This document shows positions 8,060 through 16,245 of a stretch of DNA of 26,211 nucleotides, one piece after another. Each line of letters starts with the position of its first letter. The stretch's first letter is position 1. The position numbers and the translations under genes were made by a program. The notes below the pieces were generated by a model. It made no database searches. It was not told the DNA's origin and saw nothing but the letters and a program-made list of their open reading frames with translations. This DNA is from Desulfohalobiaceae bacterium. Lineage in GTDB: Bacteria > Desulfobacterota > Desulfovibrionia > Desulfovibrionales > Desulfothermaceae. The DNA lies in NCBI GenBank assembly GCA_021737115.1, contig JAIPER010000004.1, positions 1 through 26,211 on the forward strand, written 5' to 3'.

Positions 8060-9787
8060 ATGTATAAACAACAGACAAGTATGACAACTCAATCCACGCA
8101 ACTGAAACCTTTTATAGATGCTTTGGAGAAATCGGGAATTGTCAGTCGCGAACATCTGGACGGATTGCAGTTCCAGGGTGTGAACGGCGAGAGCTTTTCC
8201 CAGGCCTTGATCAGGCAGGAAATCATTTCTGAGACTGATTTGCTCAGATTCTGGGCCAGAGAAGCCGGCTTCGTGGTTAAAGAGAGTTTCACGGAAGCGG
8301 AGGTTTCCTCAGGGCCGATCCGGGACATCCCAATACATTTCTTGAAGAAAAACGCCATGTTTCCCATCAGCCTCGACAACAAGAAGCTGCTGGTGGCCAT
8401 CAGCGATCCTTTGCACCTGGAAGCATCGGATCAATTGCGTACCATGCTGGGGTGCGATCAGATGGAAGTGGTCCTGAGCCCGAGCGCAGAAATCATTGCA
8501 GCCATTAACCAAGCGTACGGCCAGGTCAGCAACGGGGCGGAACATATCATTCAGGACCTGGATGAAGATGAAGGCTTCATAGCCGAGATAGAAGAGCAGT
8601 CCGAGGCCGATCTTCTGGACGAGACCAGCGAAGCCCCCATTATTAAGCTGGTCAATCATATCCTCTCCCAGGCGGTGCATTATCAGGCCAGCGACATCCA
8701 CATCGAGCCCTACCAGAACGATCTCAAGGTCCGCTACCGCATGGATGGGGTCCTCTATGACATTCTCAATCTGCAGAAAAGGCTCCATCCGGCAGTGGCC
8801 TCCAGGGTCAAGATCCTGGCGGGACTGAATATCGCTGAGAAACGGGTTCCTCAGGATGGACGCATCCAGATCAGAATAGGCAACAGAGAGATTGATCTCA
8901 GGGTTTCTTCCCTGCCAACGGCCTTTGGCGAACGGCTTGTTCTGAGAATTCTGGAAAAGGACCTCAGGGTCCTCAACCTCCAGGAGATCGGCCTTGCTTC
9001 CGCAAACATGGCTCTGTTGAAGAAGTTGATACGGATCTCTCACGGCATCATCCTGGTCACCGGCCCTACCGGAAGCGGGAAGACAACGACACTGTATTCG
9101 GCCTTGAATGAAATTAACACTCCGGACAAGAATATCCTGACCATTGAGGATCCCATAGAGTACCAGTTGAACGGAATCGGGCAAATGCAGGTCAACTCCA
9201 AGATCGGGGTGACCTTTGCCAGTGGGCTGCGCTCCATGGTCAGGCAAGATCCCGACGTGATCCTGGTGGGAGAGATAAGGGATCAGGAAACCGCGGAAAT
9301 CGCCATACAGGCGGCCCTCACCGGGCATCTGGTCTTCTCCACGCTGCACACCAATGACGCGTCCGGGGCCATAACCCGCATCATCGACATGGGGATCGAA
9401 CCCTTTCTGGTCTCTTCTTCGGTCCAGGCCATTCTGGCCCAGCGTTTGATCCGCACCTTGTGCCCCAAATGCAAGCAGGAGATCGATCCAGGCCTGATTC
9501 AGGAAGAGGTGCTTGATCAGGAAGACGTGAATTTCGATGGTCCCGTGTTTACGGCCACCGGGTGCGATTTCTGTATGAATACGGGCTACAAGGGCCGTAG
9601 TGGGATCTTTGAATTCTTACAGGTAACCGAAACGATCCAGTCGCTGATCCTGAAGACATCGGAATCCAATGTCATCAGAAAAAAGGCCAGAGAAGAAGGG
9701 ATGCTCACCTTGCGCCAGGACGGTGTGCAGAAGGTACTCCAGGGTCTGACCACGCTGGACGAGGTCTTCCGGGTGACCCAGGTCTGA
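8060..9787 (+). CDS. gspE: T2SS assembly ATPase GspE
   Basis: This is the cytoplasmic hexameric ATPase that powers pseudopilus growth. Of 575 residues, the N-terminal third is the GspE/MshE-type N domain that docks on GspL. Walker A GPTGSGKTT is at about 335-343. The Walker B region DPDVILVGEIRDQETAEIA starts at about 397, with the His box GHLVFSTLHTNDA after it. A zinc-binding four-cysteine motif lies at C468, C471, C502 and C505, as in GspE of Vibrio. The start ATG 8060 comes five bases after the gspD stop; an in-frame ATG at 8081 is an alternative with no better ribosome site. A large stem-loop begins on the last base of the stop codon. Confidence 0.98.
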   Translation: MYKQQTSMTTQSTQLKPFIDALEKSGIVSREHLDGLQFQGVNGESFSQALIRQEIISETDLLRFWAREAGFVVKESFTEAEVSSGPIRDIPIHFLKKNAMFPISLDNKKLLVAISDPLHLEASDQLRTMLGCDQMEVVLSPSAEIIAAINQAYGQVSNGAEHIIQDLDEDEGFIAEIEEQSEADLLDETSEAPIIKLVNHILSQAVHYQASDIHIEPYQNDLKVRYRMDGVLYDILNLQKRLHPAVASRVKILAGLNIAEKRVPQDGRIQIRIGNREIDLRVSSLPTAFGERLVLRILEKDLRVLNLQEIGLASANMALLKKLIRISHGIILVTGPTGSGKTTTLYSALNEINTPDKNILTIEDPIEYQLNGIGQMQVNSKIGVTFASGLRSMVRQDPDVILVGEIRDQETAEIAIQAALTGHLVFSTLHTNDASGAITRIIDMGIEPFLVSSSVQAILAQRLIRTLCPKCKQEIDPGLIQEEVLDQEDVNFDGPVFTATGCDFCMNTGYKGRSGIFEFLQVTETIQSLILKTSESNVIRKKAREEGMLTLRQDGVQKVLQGLTTLDEVFRVTQV

Positions 9788-9839
9788 TATCCATTTTTGC
9801 GCCTTCAGATTCAAGATCTGAAGGCGCAAAAATGGATAT
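9787..9839. repeat. Perfect 24-bp stem-loop between gspE and gspF
   Basis: Left arm 9787-9810 (ATATCCATTTTTGCGCC then TTCAGAT) and right arm 9816-9839 are exact reverse complements around a five-base loop TCAAG. The first base of the stem is the last base of the gspE stop codon. There is no T-run after the stem, so a simple rho-independent terminator is unlikely. A REP-like or miniature mobile palindrome that folds in the mRNA is more likely. Confidence 0.9.
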
Positions 9840-9846
9840 TTAAGCA

Positions 9847-9862
9847 CGAAATTCGAATTTCG
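9847..9862. repeat. 16-base perfect palindrome after the gspE hairpin
   Basis: CGAAATTCGAATTTCG is self-complementary with no loop and begins eight bases after the 24-bp stem-loop. The remaining bases to the gspF start (9863-9951) are AT-rich, with no recognisable gene. The palindrome could be a binding site for a dimeric protein or part of the same repeat element. Confidence 0.6.
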
Positions 9863-9951
9863 ATATTATGTTCAATTTTGAAGTCAAATCAGTCATTTCA
9901 AGCAATTAACTCTCATAATTGGTACAGGTGTACGAAGTCTGAATTAAGATC

Positions 9952-11175
9952 ATGCCTGTTTATGAATATACAGCTTTAGACCCTAAGGGAAGGGAAAAAA
10001 AAGGAGAGGTCAATGCCGAGACCAGCCGCTTGGCCCTGGAGAAACTTCGTGGTCGGAACCTCTACCCCAGTCACATCCAGATTGTCACCTCACCCGGATC
10101 TAAGGCTTCGCAGAAAAAACCTAAATTCTCATTCCTGAGCAGGGTCAATCAGGGGGAACTGGTCGTTGTGATCCGTCAACTGGCCACCCTCTTGTCCGCC
10201 GGTCTGCCTCTGGCTGTTTGCCTGGACAGTGTCCTGGAGCAGGCCCGAAAAGGATCGCTGCATCGAGTCTTTGTCCAGATACGGGAACGTGTCAACTCCG
10301 GAACCAGCCTGTCTGCGGCTTTTGAAGAACAGGGCCAGGTCTTCCCTGCTTTCTTTGCAGCCATGGTCAAAGCCGGAGAGAGTTCCGGCACCCTGGAGCT
10401 GGTCCTGGAGAGACTGGCTGAATTCAGCGAACAGCAGCAGGAACTGAAACGGAAACTCCAGTCCAGTCTGGCCTACCCTGTCCTGATTTTACTGGTCAGT
10501 CTGGGGGTCATCTTTTTCCTGATGTCCTATGTCGTGCCCAAGGTTTCTCAGATATTTCTGGATTTCGAGCAGGCCCTGCCCTTGCCTACGTTGGTCCTCA
10601 TTCAGATCAGCGACCTGCTCCACCACTACTGGTGGCTTTTTCCCATAGCAATCGTGGCCGCGTGGGTCGTTTTCAAGCGGATTCAGGCGACCCCCAGGGG
10701 GAAACTGTTTCTGGACAGGAGGGTTCTGCAGCTGCCTCTGATCGGACCCATCGTGCACAGCATTGTCATCGGCCGTTTCAGTCATACCCTGGGTACGTTG
10801 TTGAAAAACGAAGTTACCCTTTTGCAGTCGTTGCAGATAGTCAGGAATGTGACCGGCAACACGGTCTTGCAGCAGAACGTGGACTCGGTGATCAACGAGG
10901 TCAGCCAGGGGAGCTCGGTTGCCAAGACGATGCAAAAAGGAGAAATTTTTCCGGCCACCATGATCCAGTTGGTCGCGGCCGGGGAAAAGAGCGGTCAGTT
11001 GGACACCATGTTCTTGAAGGTCGCCCAGACCAGTGAAGAGTATGTGACCAACAAACTGGCCATGCTGACATCCCTGCTGGAACCGGTTATGATCCTGGTA
11101 CTGGGCGGAATCGTCGGTTTTGTGGTTCTGGCGGTCCTGTTGCCCATCTTTGACATGAGTCAGCTGGTGCAATAG
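9952..11175 (+). CDS. gspF: T2SS inner-membrane platform protein GspF
   Basis: This 407-residue polytopic protein begins MPVYEYTALDPKGREKKGEV, the conserved GspF/PilC opening. Two repeated T2SSF domains lie at about 70-192 and 270-395. Membrane segments are near LAYPVLILLVSLGVIFFLMS, LFPIAIVAAWVVF, and the C-terminal MILVLGGIVGFVVLAVLLPI. GspF sits at the centre of the inner-membrane platform and couples GspE to pseudopilin loading. Unlike most of its neighbours it is separated from the gene before it by 164 bases that hold a large hairpin and a palindrome. Its ribosome site is weak (AAGAT just before the ATG), so its expression could differ from that of gspE. Confidence 0.97.
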   Translation: MPVYEYTALDPKGREKKGEVNAETSRLALEKLRGRNLYPSHIQIVTSPGSKASQKKPKFSFLSRVNQGELVVVIRQLATLLSAGLPLAVCLDSVLEQARKGSLHRVFVQIRERVNSGTSLSAAFEEQGQVFPAFFAAMVKAGESSGTLELVLERLAEFSEQQQELKRKLQSSLAYPVLILLVSLGVIFFLMSYVVPKVSQIFLDFEQALPLPTLVLIQISDLLHHYWWLFPIAIVAAWVVFKRIQATPRGKLFLDRRVLQLPLIGPIVHSIVIGRFSHTLGTLLKNEVTLLQSLQIVRNVTGNTVLQQNVDSVINEVSQGSSVAKTMQKGEIFPATMIQLVAAGEKSGQLDTMFLKVAQTSEEYVTNKLAMLTSLLEPVMILVLGGIVGFVVLAVLLPIFDMSQLVQ

Positions 11176-11237
11176 CTAAACCAGAAGTTGGCATAAATTG
11201 CGGTATGTTTACAGGATATTATACGAAGAGGTCTCAG

Positions 11238-11672
11238 ATGAAAAAAACTGAACGGGAAAAAGGGTTCACCCTGATCGAGCTGATGGTGGTCATTGTCATT
11301 CTCGGGGTCCTGGCCGGGCTCATCGTGCCCAGATTAACGGACAAACCGGAACGGGCCAGGGTCGTCAAGGCCAAAATGCAGATAGAAAATATCTCCATGG
11401 CCCTCAAACAGTTCAAGCTGGACAACGGTTTTTACCCGTCCACAGAACAGGGTCTGCAGGCCCTGGTCAGCAAACCGAGCGGAGGCCAGGAACTCAAATA
11501 TTACCCGGAAAAAGGCTATATCTCACAGATCCCGAAGGATCCCTGGGGAAATGAGTACATCTATATCTACCCTGGTGAGCACGAAGATTTTGATCTGTTG
11601 TCCTTAGGCGCGGATGGAAAGGAAGGGGGGGACGGCTTTGATGAGGATATCGGCAACTGGGAGATTCAATAG
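11238..11672 (+). CDS. gspG: Major pseudopilin GspG
   Basis: This is the main subunit of the periplasmic pseudopilus. Start ATG 11238 is chosen because GAAGAGG lies six bases upstream; ATG 11205 would add 11 residues to the leader. The prepilin leader MKKTEREKG is cut after Gly9, leaving FTLIELMVVIVILGVLAGLI with the conserved Glu at mature position 5. The C-terminal half has the GspG-specific loop and calcium-site region (IPKDPWGNEYIYIYPGEHED, then DLLSLGADGKEGGDGFDEDI). The 144-residue length is normal. It overlaps the start of gspH. Confidence 0.98.
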   Translation: MKKTEREKGFTLIELMVVIVILGVLAGLIVPRLTDKPERARVVKAKMQIENISMALKQFKLDNGFYPSTEQGLQALVSKPSGGQELKYYPEKGYISQIPKDPWGNEYIYIYPGEHEDFDLLSLGADGKEGGDGFDEDIGNWEIQ

Positions 11673-12168
11673 CCGCACCGGATTCACCTTGATGGAGATC
11701 CTGGTCGTCCTGGTGATCCTCTCTCTGACCGTGGGCCTGACTCTTTCCGGTTTCGATTCTGGTTTTGCCCAGAGTGATCGCAAGATGAATATCAGGTTCC
11801 TGCAGGGGCTCTTGAATCAGATTCGCAATACATCCATTGTCAGGCAAGAGACAAGGACCTTGTTTGTGGAGATGGACGGCGCCGGCGCAGGGCGGTACTG
11901 GATCGAATCGGACAGGCAGGATGAAGACAGGGGAATAGAAAAGAAGACTTTTTTAAAAGGGGCTACCGGTTTGTACGGCCTGCAGAAACCGGGCAAAGAG
12001 CTGCAGACCAGTGGTGTGGTCAGCATCGCCTTCCTGCCCCAGGGACTGGCCGAAGAATGCCGGTTCTTCCTGACCCTGGATTCGGGTGCCTACCTGGCCG
12101 TAACCCTGCAGGCTGTTTCACCAAGGCTGCTGACAGAAGAGACCCGTTCCCCGGGATCGGTTTCATGA
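11641..12168 (+). CDS. gspH: Minor pseudopilin GspH
   Basis: The leader ends in TG, followed by FTLMEILVVLVILSLTVGLT, with Gly14 as the cleavage site and Glu at mature position 5. The rest matches the globular fold of GspH/FimT-type minor pseudopilins (KMNIRFLQGLLNQIRNTSIV). Start ATG 11641 is inside the end of gspG, in another frame; ATG 11614 in frame would lengthen the leader by nine residues. The stop overlaps the gspI start as ATGA. Assignment to H rather than another minor pseudopilin rests on length (175 residues) and position between G and I. Confidence 0.9.
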   Translation: MRISATGRFNSRTGFTLMEILVVLVILSLTVGLTLSGFDSGFAQSDRKMNIRFLQGLLNQIRNTSIVRQETRTLFVEMDGAGAGRYWIESDRQDEDRGIEKKTFLKGATGLYGLQKPGKELQTSGVVSIAFLPQGLAEECRFFLTLDSGAYLAVTLQAVSPRLLTEETRSPGSVS

Positions 12169-12536
12169 AATCAGGGACATCCTTTGCAGGCTTTACCTTG
12201 CTTGAGGTGCTGGTCGCCTTGAGTATCATGTCCATCTCGCTGATCGCGGTCATGAAATCTGTGCTCATGGTTCAGGACCATCTCCTTGCTTCCGAAAACC
12301 GGATTGTGGCGACTGCCCTGGGTGGTGATCAACTGGCCAGAATCAGGCAGACCGGACTGGAGAACATGCTGCGCTTCAGCGGAGAGTTTGAAAGCCACCC
12401 TGCCTATCGCTGGGAAATTGAGGAAATCCCAGCTGAACAAGGGGAATTGCTGCTGATCAGGCTGGATATCTACAGGGCTGATTCTTCGGAACCGGTGCTG
12501 GCCCTGGAAGAGCTCTTCCTGAAGGATGGTGACTGA
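12165..12536 (+). CDS. gspI: Minor pseudopilin GspI
   Basis: This is a 123-residue type IV pilin-like protein with leader MKSGTSFAG cut before FTLLEVLVALSIMSISLIAV. GspI forms the tip complex with GspJ and GspK. The open frame extends upstream to 12057, but ATG 12165 is the natural start: it overlaps the gspH stop by four bases and gives a normal leader. The body has the expected GspI pattern (ATALGGDQLARIRQTGLE). The stop lies one base before the chosen gspJ start. Confidence 0.93.
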   Translation: MKSGTSFAGFTLLEVLVALSIMSISLIAVMKSVLMVQDHLLASENRIVATALGGDQLARIRQTGLENMLRFSGEFESHPAYRWEIEEIPAEQGELLLIRLDIYRADSSEPVLALEELFLKDGD

Positions 12537-12537
12537 C

Positions 12538-13314
12538 ATGAGGCCAGTTGGTTGTTTCCTGGAATCGGGGAACCGGAGGTCCTTGTCGCGAAACCAGGAG
12601 TTAGATCAGCTTAAAGCTCGATTCAGTCATGGGTCCGGAGGATTCACCCTGCTGGAGATTCTCGTGGCCTTGTCCATAACCGCCATCGCCTTTACCGTCC
12701 TGTTTACTGTTTTTTCCAGAGTAGCCGGGGTCGCTGAAAAAGTGCAAGAGCAGAGTAGCTTGGGGCAGGTCGGACGAACCATCGTGCTGCGCCTCGGTTC
12801 TGACCTGGAGTCCCTCTACCGCCCCAGCGGGGACGAGGCTGAGAAGGACACCAACAGCACCCTGTTCAGTGGAGAAGAACCCGGGGCTGATTTGTTTGAG
12901 GAGCAAACCGTCCTGGAATTTTCCTCCACCGCAGGTCTGAGCTTTGATCCTGCTTTCCCGAAACGACAGGTCAACCGCATCAGCTATGTTTTGTCTCCCA
13001 GCGAAAACGAACAGGAGCTGTACCGACTCATCCGCCAGGAAACCACCCATGCCCTGGTAGGGGGCGAAGAGCGTGACAAGCAATCCATCACCTTAAGCCG
13101 CAGCATTGAAGCCTTTGAGATCGAATTCTTCAAGGATGAGGACAGCCTGCCGGAGTCAAACTGGAACAGGGGCTTCCTTGGCGCAGAAGATAAGGGTAGG
13201 CCGGCTTCCATTGCCGTGCGTTTCACCCTCGCGGACAAGGACAAGTCCAGAGAGTTCGCCTCTGTTTTCTTTATAGGCAAGGAGCAGGATGAATCTGAAA
13301 GCGGACAACAATGA
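12538..13314 (+). CDS. gspJ: Minor pseudopilin GspJ
   Basis: Pilin motif GFTLLEILVALSITAIAFTV is followed by about 210 residues with the GspJ pattern (GRTIVLRLGSDLESLYRP; a C-terminal FTLADKDKSREFASVFFIG). GspJ is part of the I-J-K tip complex. The start is unsettled. ATG 12538 follows the gspI stop by one base and has AAGGA about eleven bases upstream; ATG 12526 overlaps gspI. Both give an unusually long leader: 35 residues before the cleaved Gly35 with 12538. Real initiation could be downstream at a non-ATG codon such as TTG near 12583. It is followed by a 250-base gap full of repeats. Confidence 0.92.
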   Translation: MRPVGCFLESGNRRSLSRNQELDQLKARFSHGSGGFTLLEILVALSITAIAFTVLFTVFSRVAGVAEKVQEQSSLGQVGRTIVLRLGSDLESLYRPSGDEAEKDTNSTLFSGEEPGADLFEEQTVLEFSSTAGLSFDPAFPKRQVNRISYVLSPSENEQELYRLIRQETTHALVGGEERDKQSITLSRSIEAFEIEFFKDEDSLPESNWNRGFLGAEDKGRPASIAVRFTLADKDKSREFASVFFIGKEQDESESGQQ

Positions 13315-13336
13315 ATACAGAAGAGAGAAGTCAGAG

Positions 13337-13440
13337 GTCAGATTTGCCTCTGGCAAATCTGACATATAATTAATTAATTTATATAAGAATATTCAGCCAG
13401 GCTGTTATGTAGTTGGGTTGAAGTTTATAATTGCCAGTTT
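13337..13440 (+). repeat. 104-base dispersed repeat with palindromic head, copy 1
   Basis: The element opens with a 27-base palindrome (arms GTCAGATTTGCC and GGCAAATCTGAC, loop TCT; 13337-13363). An AT-rich 77-base tail follows, ending near ATTGCCAGTTT. It matches 25971-26074 at 98 of 104 positions without gaps, and all six differences are transitions. It lies between gspJ and gspK. No coding potential is seen. It is most like a REP- or MITE-type non-autonomous element. Confidence 0.9.
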
Positions 13441-13460
13441 GATCAAAAAAGAAACTTTGA

Positions 13461-13543
13461 GTCACCCCGCCCCGTCATTCCGGCGAAGGCCGGAATCCAG
13501 ACTGAAAGTGTATGAACTGGTCCCCAGCCTAAACTGGGGTGAC
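13461..13543. repeat. Compound REP-like palindrome before gspK
   Basis: Outer arms GTCACCCC (13461-13468) and GGGGTGAC (13536-13543) enclose two hairpins. The first is ATTCCGGC-GAAG-GCCGGAAT (13477-13496) and the second CCCCAG-CCTAAA-CTGGGG (13522-13539); the second competes with the outer stem. The core CGTCATTCCGGC/GCCGGAATCCAG is a palindrome type that I recognise as recurrent in many proteobacterial genomes. The region ends 24 bases before the gspK start. Confidence 0.8.
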
Positions 13544-13567
13544 GGAGAAAGAAAAATCTAGTTTCAT

Positions 13568-14620
13568 ATGAGAAAAAAGAAGAATCGGAAAAAGGAAAAG
13601 GATCAACCAGAGCAGCAGGGTTCGATCCTGGTCCTGGTCCTGTTGATCATCAGTGTGCTGGTGGTTATGGTCTTGGAGAGCATGCATCAGATGCAGGTCG
13701 AGGCTACGAGCTCCAAGATATACGCCGCCTCGGTCCAGGGCCGGGCTCTGGCCCGGTCCGGCCTGGAGTTCACCAAATACCTCCTGACCAGGGACCAGGA
13801 GATGGATCAGGAAGAAGAAAATTCAAAATCAGATCATTATGGGGAGTTTTGGGCGGGGTTTCTGGACCAGGAAGAGGTAGAGCCGCCTTTATTCACGACT
13901 GGAGAGCTGAACGCGACCCTTGTAGATGAACAGGGGAAATTCCCGATAAATGCTCTGGTGGATGAAAACGGCAACTACCGAATTGAATACAGGGAAGTCT
14001 TGGCCCGTCTTCTGCATAATGAGGTTTTTTCCCTGGAGCCTGAGCGGATCGAAGAAATTCTGTATTCGCTAAAGGACTGGCTGGATGCTGATGACGAACC
14101 CGAGAGCGAAGAATTGGGTGCTGAAAAGGATTACTATATTTTTCAGGAAAAGGACTACGAGTGCAAAAATGCTGAACTGTCGACACTTGGCGAACTGACC
14201 CTGATCAGGGGCATTGATCAGGAACTCTATCATGGACAGGACGAAAAACCCGGCCTGAAGGACCTTTTGACCGTTCACTCAGACGGCAAAATCAATATCA
14301 ACACCGCGCCGGTCGAAATCCTGGCGGCTCTGGTCAAACCCGACTTCAGCGACGACATGGCTATGGAGTTTGCCCAAGATATAGTGAAATACCGTCAAGA
14401 TCCGAACAATTTTGATTCTCTTACAGAAGGCTGGTGGCAACCAGTGAAAGATGAACTTGGTGTCGGGTTATCGAATGTTTCGATCACCAAGACCAGCGAC
14501 TATTTTTCAGCCCTGATCACTGCCCGCGTGGGCAGCATCCCGGTCAAAGCCTACGCCGTTCTCAAGAGGGGAGGGACTGCAGAGGATGAAATCGAGGTTG
14601 TTCACTATGAAGTTCAATAG
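13568..14620 (+). CDS. gspK: Minor pseudopilin GspK (tip subunit)
   Basis: This is the largest pseudopilin, 350 residues. A very basic leader (MRKKKNRKKEKDQPEQQG) is cut before SILVLVLLIISVLVVMVLE. Mature position 5 is Leu, not Glu; lack of Glu5 is a hallmark of GspK. Family blocks present are VDEQGKFPINALVDENG, a DWLDADDEPESEELGAEKDY block, and the helix-hairpin-helix-like KININTAPVEILAALV. GspK caps the pseudopilus with GspI and GspJ. It is separated from gspJ by about 250 bases of repeats, and its stop codon shares a base with another palindrome, so this gene is bracketed by repeat elements within the operon. Confidence 0.95.
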   Translation: MRKKKNRKKEKDQPEQQGSILVLVLLIISVLVVMVLESMHQMQVEATSSKIYAASVQGRALARSGLEFTKYLLTRDQEMDQEEENSKSDHYGEFWAGFLDQEEVEPPLFTTGELNATLVDEQGKFPINALVDENGNYRIEYREVLARLLHNEVFSLEPERIEEILYSLKDWLDADDEPESEELGAEKDYYIFQEKDYECKNAELSTLGELTLIRGIDQELYHGQDEKPGLKDLLTVHSDGKININTAPVEILAALVKPDFSDDMAMEFAQDIVKYRQDPNNFDSLTEGWWQPVKDELGVGLSNVSITKTSDYFSALITARVGSIPVKAYAVLKRGGTAEDEIEVVHYEVQ

Positions 14621-14646
14621 TCAGATTTGCCTCAGGCAAATCTGAC
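14620..14646. repeat. Palindrome of the GTCAGATTTGCC family at the gspK stop
   Basis: Arms GTCAGATTTGCC (14620-14631) and GGCAAATCTGAC (14635-14646) are exact complements around loop TCA. The first base is the last base of the gspK stop codon. The arms are identical to the heads of the 104-base repeats at 13337 and 25971, but the long AT-rich tail is absent. No T-run follows. It would fold as a 12-bp stem in the gspK-gspL mRNA. Confidence 0.88.
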
Positions 14647-14696
14647 TATATGTCAAAGTATGAACAAAAGAGCAAACAAACTCCTGGCATAAATAT

Positions 14697-16238
14697 ATGA
14701 CAAAATCGTTATTAGGCCTTCATATTGGATCCACCGACATCAGGATCGCCAACCTGAGCCTGGCCCGGAGCCATCCCCGGGTCGACGGCTCCCTGCGGCT
14801 TGGGCTCAATGGGGATGATTCCATTCAAGATACAGCCGGTCGGGTCCTGGAGATGATCGAGCAGAGGGGGTTCAAGGAGCGTCAGGCTCGACTGGGTCTG
14901 GACAGCCAAAAAGCCTTGATCCAGAAGCTGAAGTTTCCGTTTGCCGATGTCCAGAAGATCAAAGGAGTACTCCCGTTTGAACTGGAAAATCACCTCCCGG
15001 TCAATCTGAACGATTATGTCTGGGACTTTGCCCTGAGCTTCCGGGCCGGGGAGCCGGGAACGGAGGTTTTTGCCCTTCTCTACCCGAAGCAGGAGGTGGA
15101 GGAATGGGTCAGGCAGCTGGAAGCAGGAGGATTGTCGATCCAGGGGGTCGAACTTGATCTGACGGTATTAAATACCCTGGCCGAGAGATTTCTGGTCAAG
15201 AATCTGGACAATTTTCTGCTCCTGGATCTGGAATGGAAGAGGACGAACCTTGTCTGGCGGCGAGGAAAAACTCTGCTCGCTCTTCGCTATCTCCCGGTTG
15301 GGCTTCGGGATATAGGCGGGGAACTCTTTACCGAGAAGGACCAGGCCGATCTCGAGCAAATTCAACAGGTCCTGAGCGGCCTCTCTCCGGAGGAGGTGCA
15401 GTCCCTGGTTCAGGGGGCCGGGGCAAAGTCCATGATGCAGCAGATAAAACTGAGCTGCATGCAGGCAGGGCACTCCGACTCTCCTGCCGGCCTGTTTCTG
15501 ACCGGGACCGGTAGCGCCTTGGAGCCACTTGAGCCCATCCTGGAAACCATCACCGGTCTCGAAGTCAGGACTTGGAGAAGTCTCGAAGGGGAACATCCGG
15601 ATAAGCCGGGAAAAGAAGAAATCTTTCAGATCCCGCTGGCACTGGGGATAAAAAGGGAACGAGGCGCAAAAAGGTTCGATCTGCTGCCCGGGATCAAAGG
15701 AGACAAAGAAACAAAGACGATCCAGTGGAAACAGGTCAGGTTTCTGGTCTTTTCCCTGGGCTTTATCCTTTTGTCTTTTACTGCTTCCTTTTCCCTGGAT
15801 ATCTACCTCAAACAGCAAAAACTTGAAGATATCAGGCAGAGAGTGGAACAGACCTTTTCCAGCATGGCTCCGGATGCCGGCTCAGGGGTTCGGCCGATGC
15901 AGTATGCAGGGATCATACGTTCCAGGATTCAGGGGCTGGGTTCAGGGCCATCTGCAGGGATCGAGCCGCAGGTCAAGGCCACCAAAGTCTTGTCGGCCAT
16001 CAGCAATGGTTTGCCTGAAGGCTTGCAGCTGCAAGTCAACCTTTTTTCCCTGGACGGACTCGGTTTGCGTTTCAGCGGTGCCTCACCTGATTTCAAGACC
16101 GTTGATGAAATCAAAAATCGTTTGTCTTCACTGGACATGTTTCAAGACGTGGAAATCGTGGGGGCCAATGTGGATAAAGGCGGTCAACAGGTCAGTTTCA
16201 GTATGAGACTGAATCTTGCGGAGCCTGCCGGAGGCTGA
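14697..16238 (+). CDS. gspL: T2SS platform protein GspL
   Basis: This 513-residue bitopic protein recruits GspE. The cytoplasmic part is actin-like (LLGLHIGSTDIRIANLSLAR; FPFADVQKIKGVLPFELENH, typical of GspL/PilM). One membrane helix lies at about 347-369 (LVFSLGFILLSFTASFSL). A coiled-coil-prone stretch (KQQKLEDIRQRVEQTF) and a small ferredoxin-like periplasmic domain follow (LSAISNGLPEGLQLQVNLFS, then a VDEIKNRLSSLDMFQDVEIV block). It begins 50 bases after the gspK-end palindrome, with a weak ribosome site. The stop is seven bases before gspM. Confidence 0.95.
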   Translation: MTKSLLGLHIGSTDIRIANLSLARSHPRVDGSLRLGLNGDDSIQDTAGRVLEMIEQRGFKERQARLGLDSQKALIQKLKFPFADVQKIKGVLPFELENHLPVNLNDYVWDFALSFRAGEPGTEVFALLYPKQEVEEWVRQLEAGGLSIQGVELDLTVLNTLAERFLVKNLDNFLLLDLEWKRTNLVWRRGKTLLALRYLPVGLRDIGGELFTEKDQADLEQIQQVLSGLSPEEVQSLVQGAGAKSMMQQIKLSCMQAGHSDSPAGLFLTGTGSALEPLEPILETITGLEVRTWRSLEGEHPDKPGKEEIFQIPLALGIKRERGAKRFDLLPGIKGDKETKTIQWKQVRFLVFSLGFILLSFTASFSLDIYLKQQKLEDIRQRVEQTFSSMAPDAGSGVRPMQYAGIIRSRIQGLGSGPSAGIEPQVKATKVLSAISNGLPEGLQLQVNLFSLDGLGLRFSGASPDFKTVDEIKNRLSSLDMFQDVEIVGANVDKGGQQVSFSMRLNLAEPAGG

Positions 16239-16245
16239 AGAAGTG

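Noticed and set aside
9787..9839. Rho-independent terminator after gspE
   Set aside because: The stem is far longer than a usual terminator and no T-run follows on either strand; gspF onward would be cut off from its operon.
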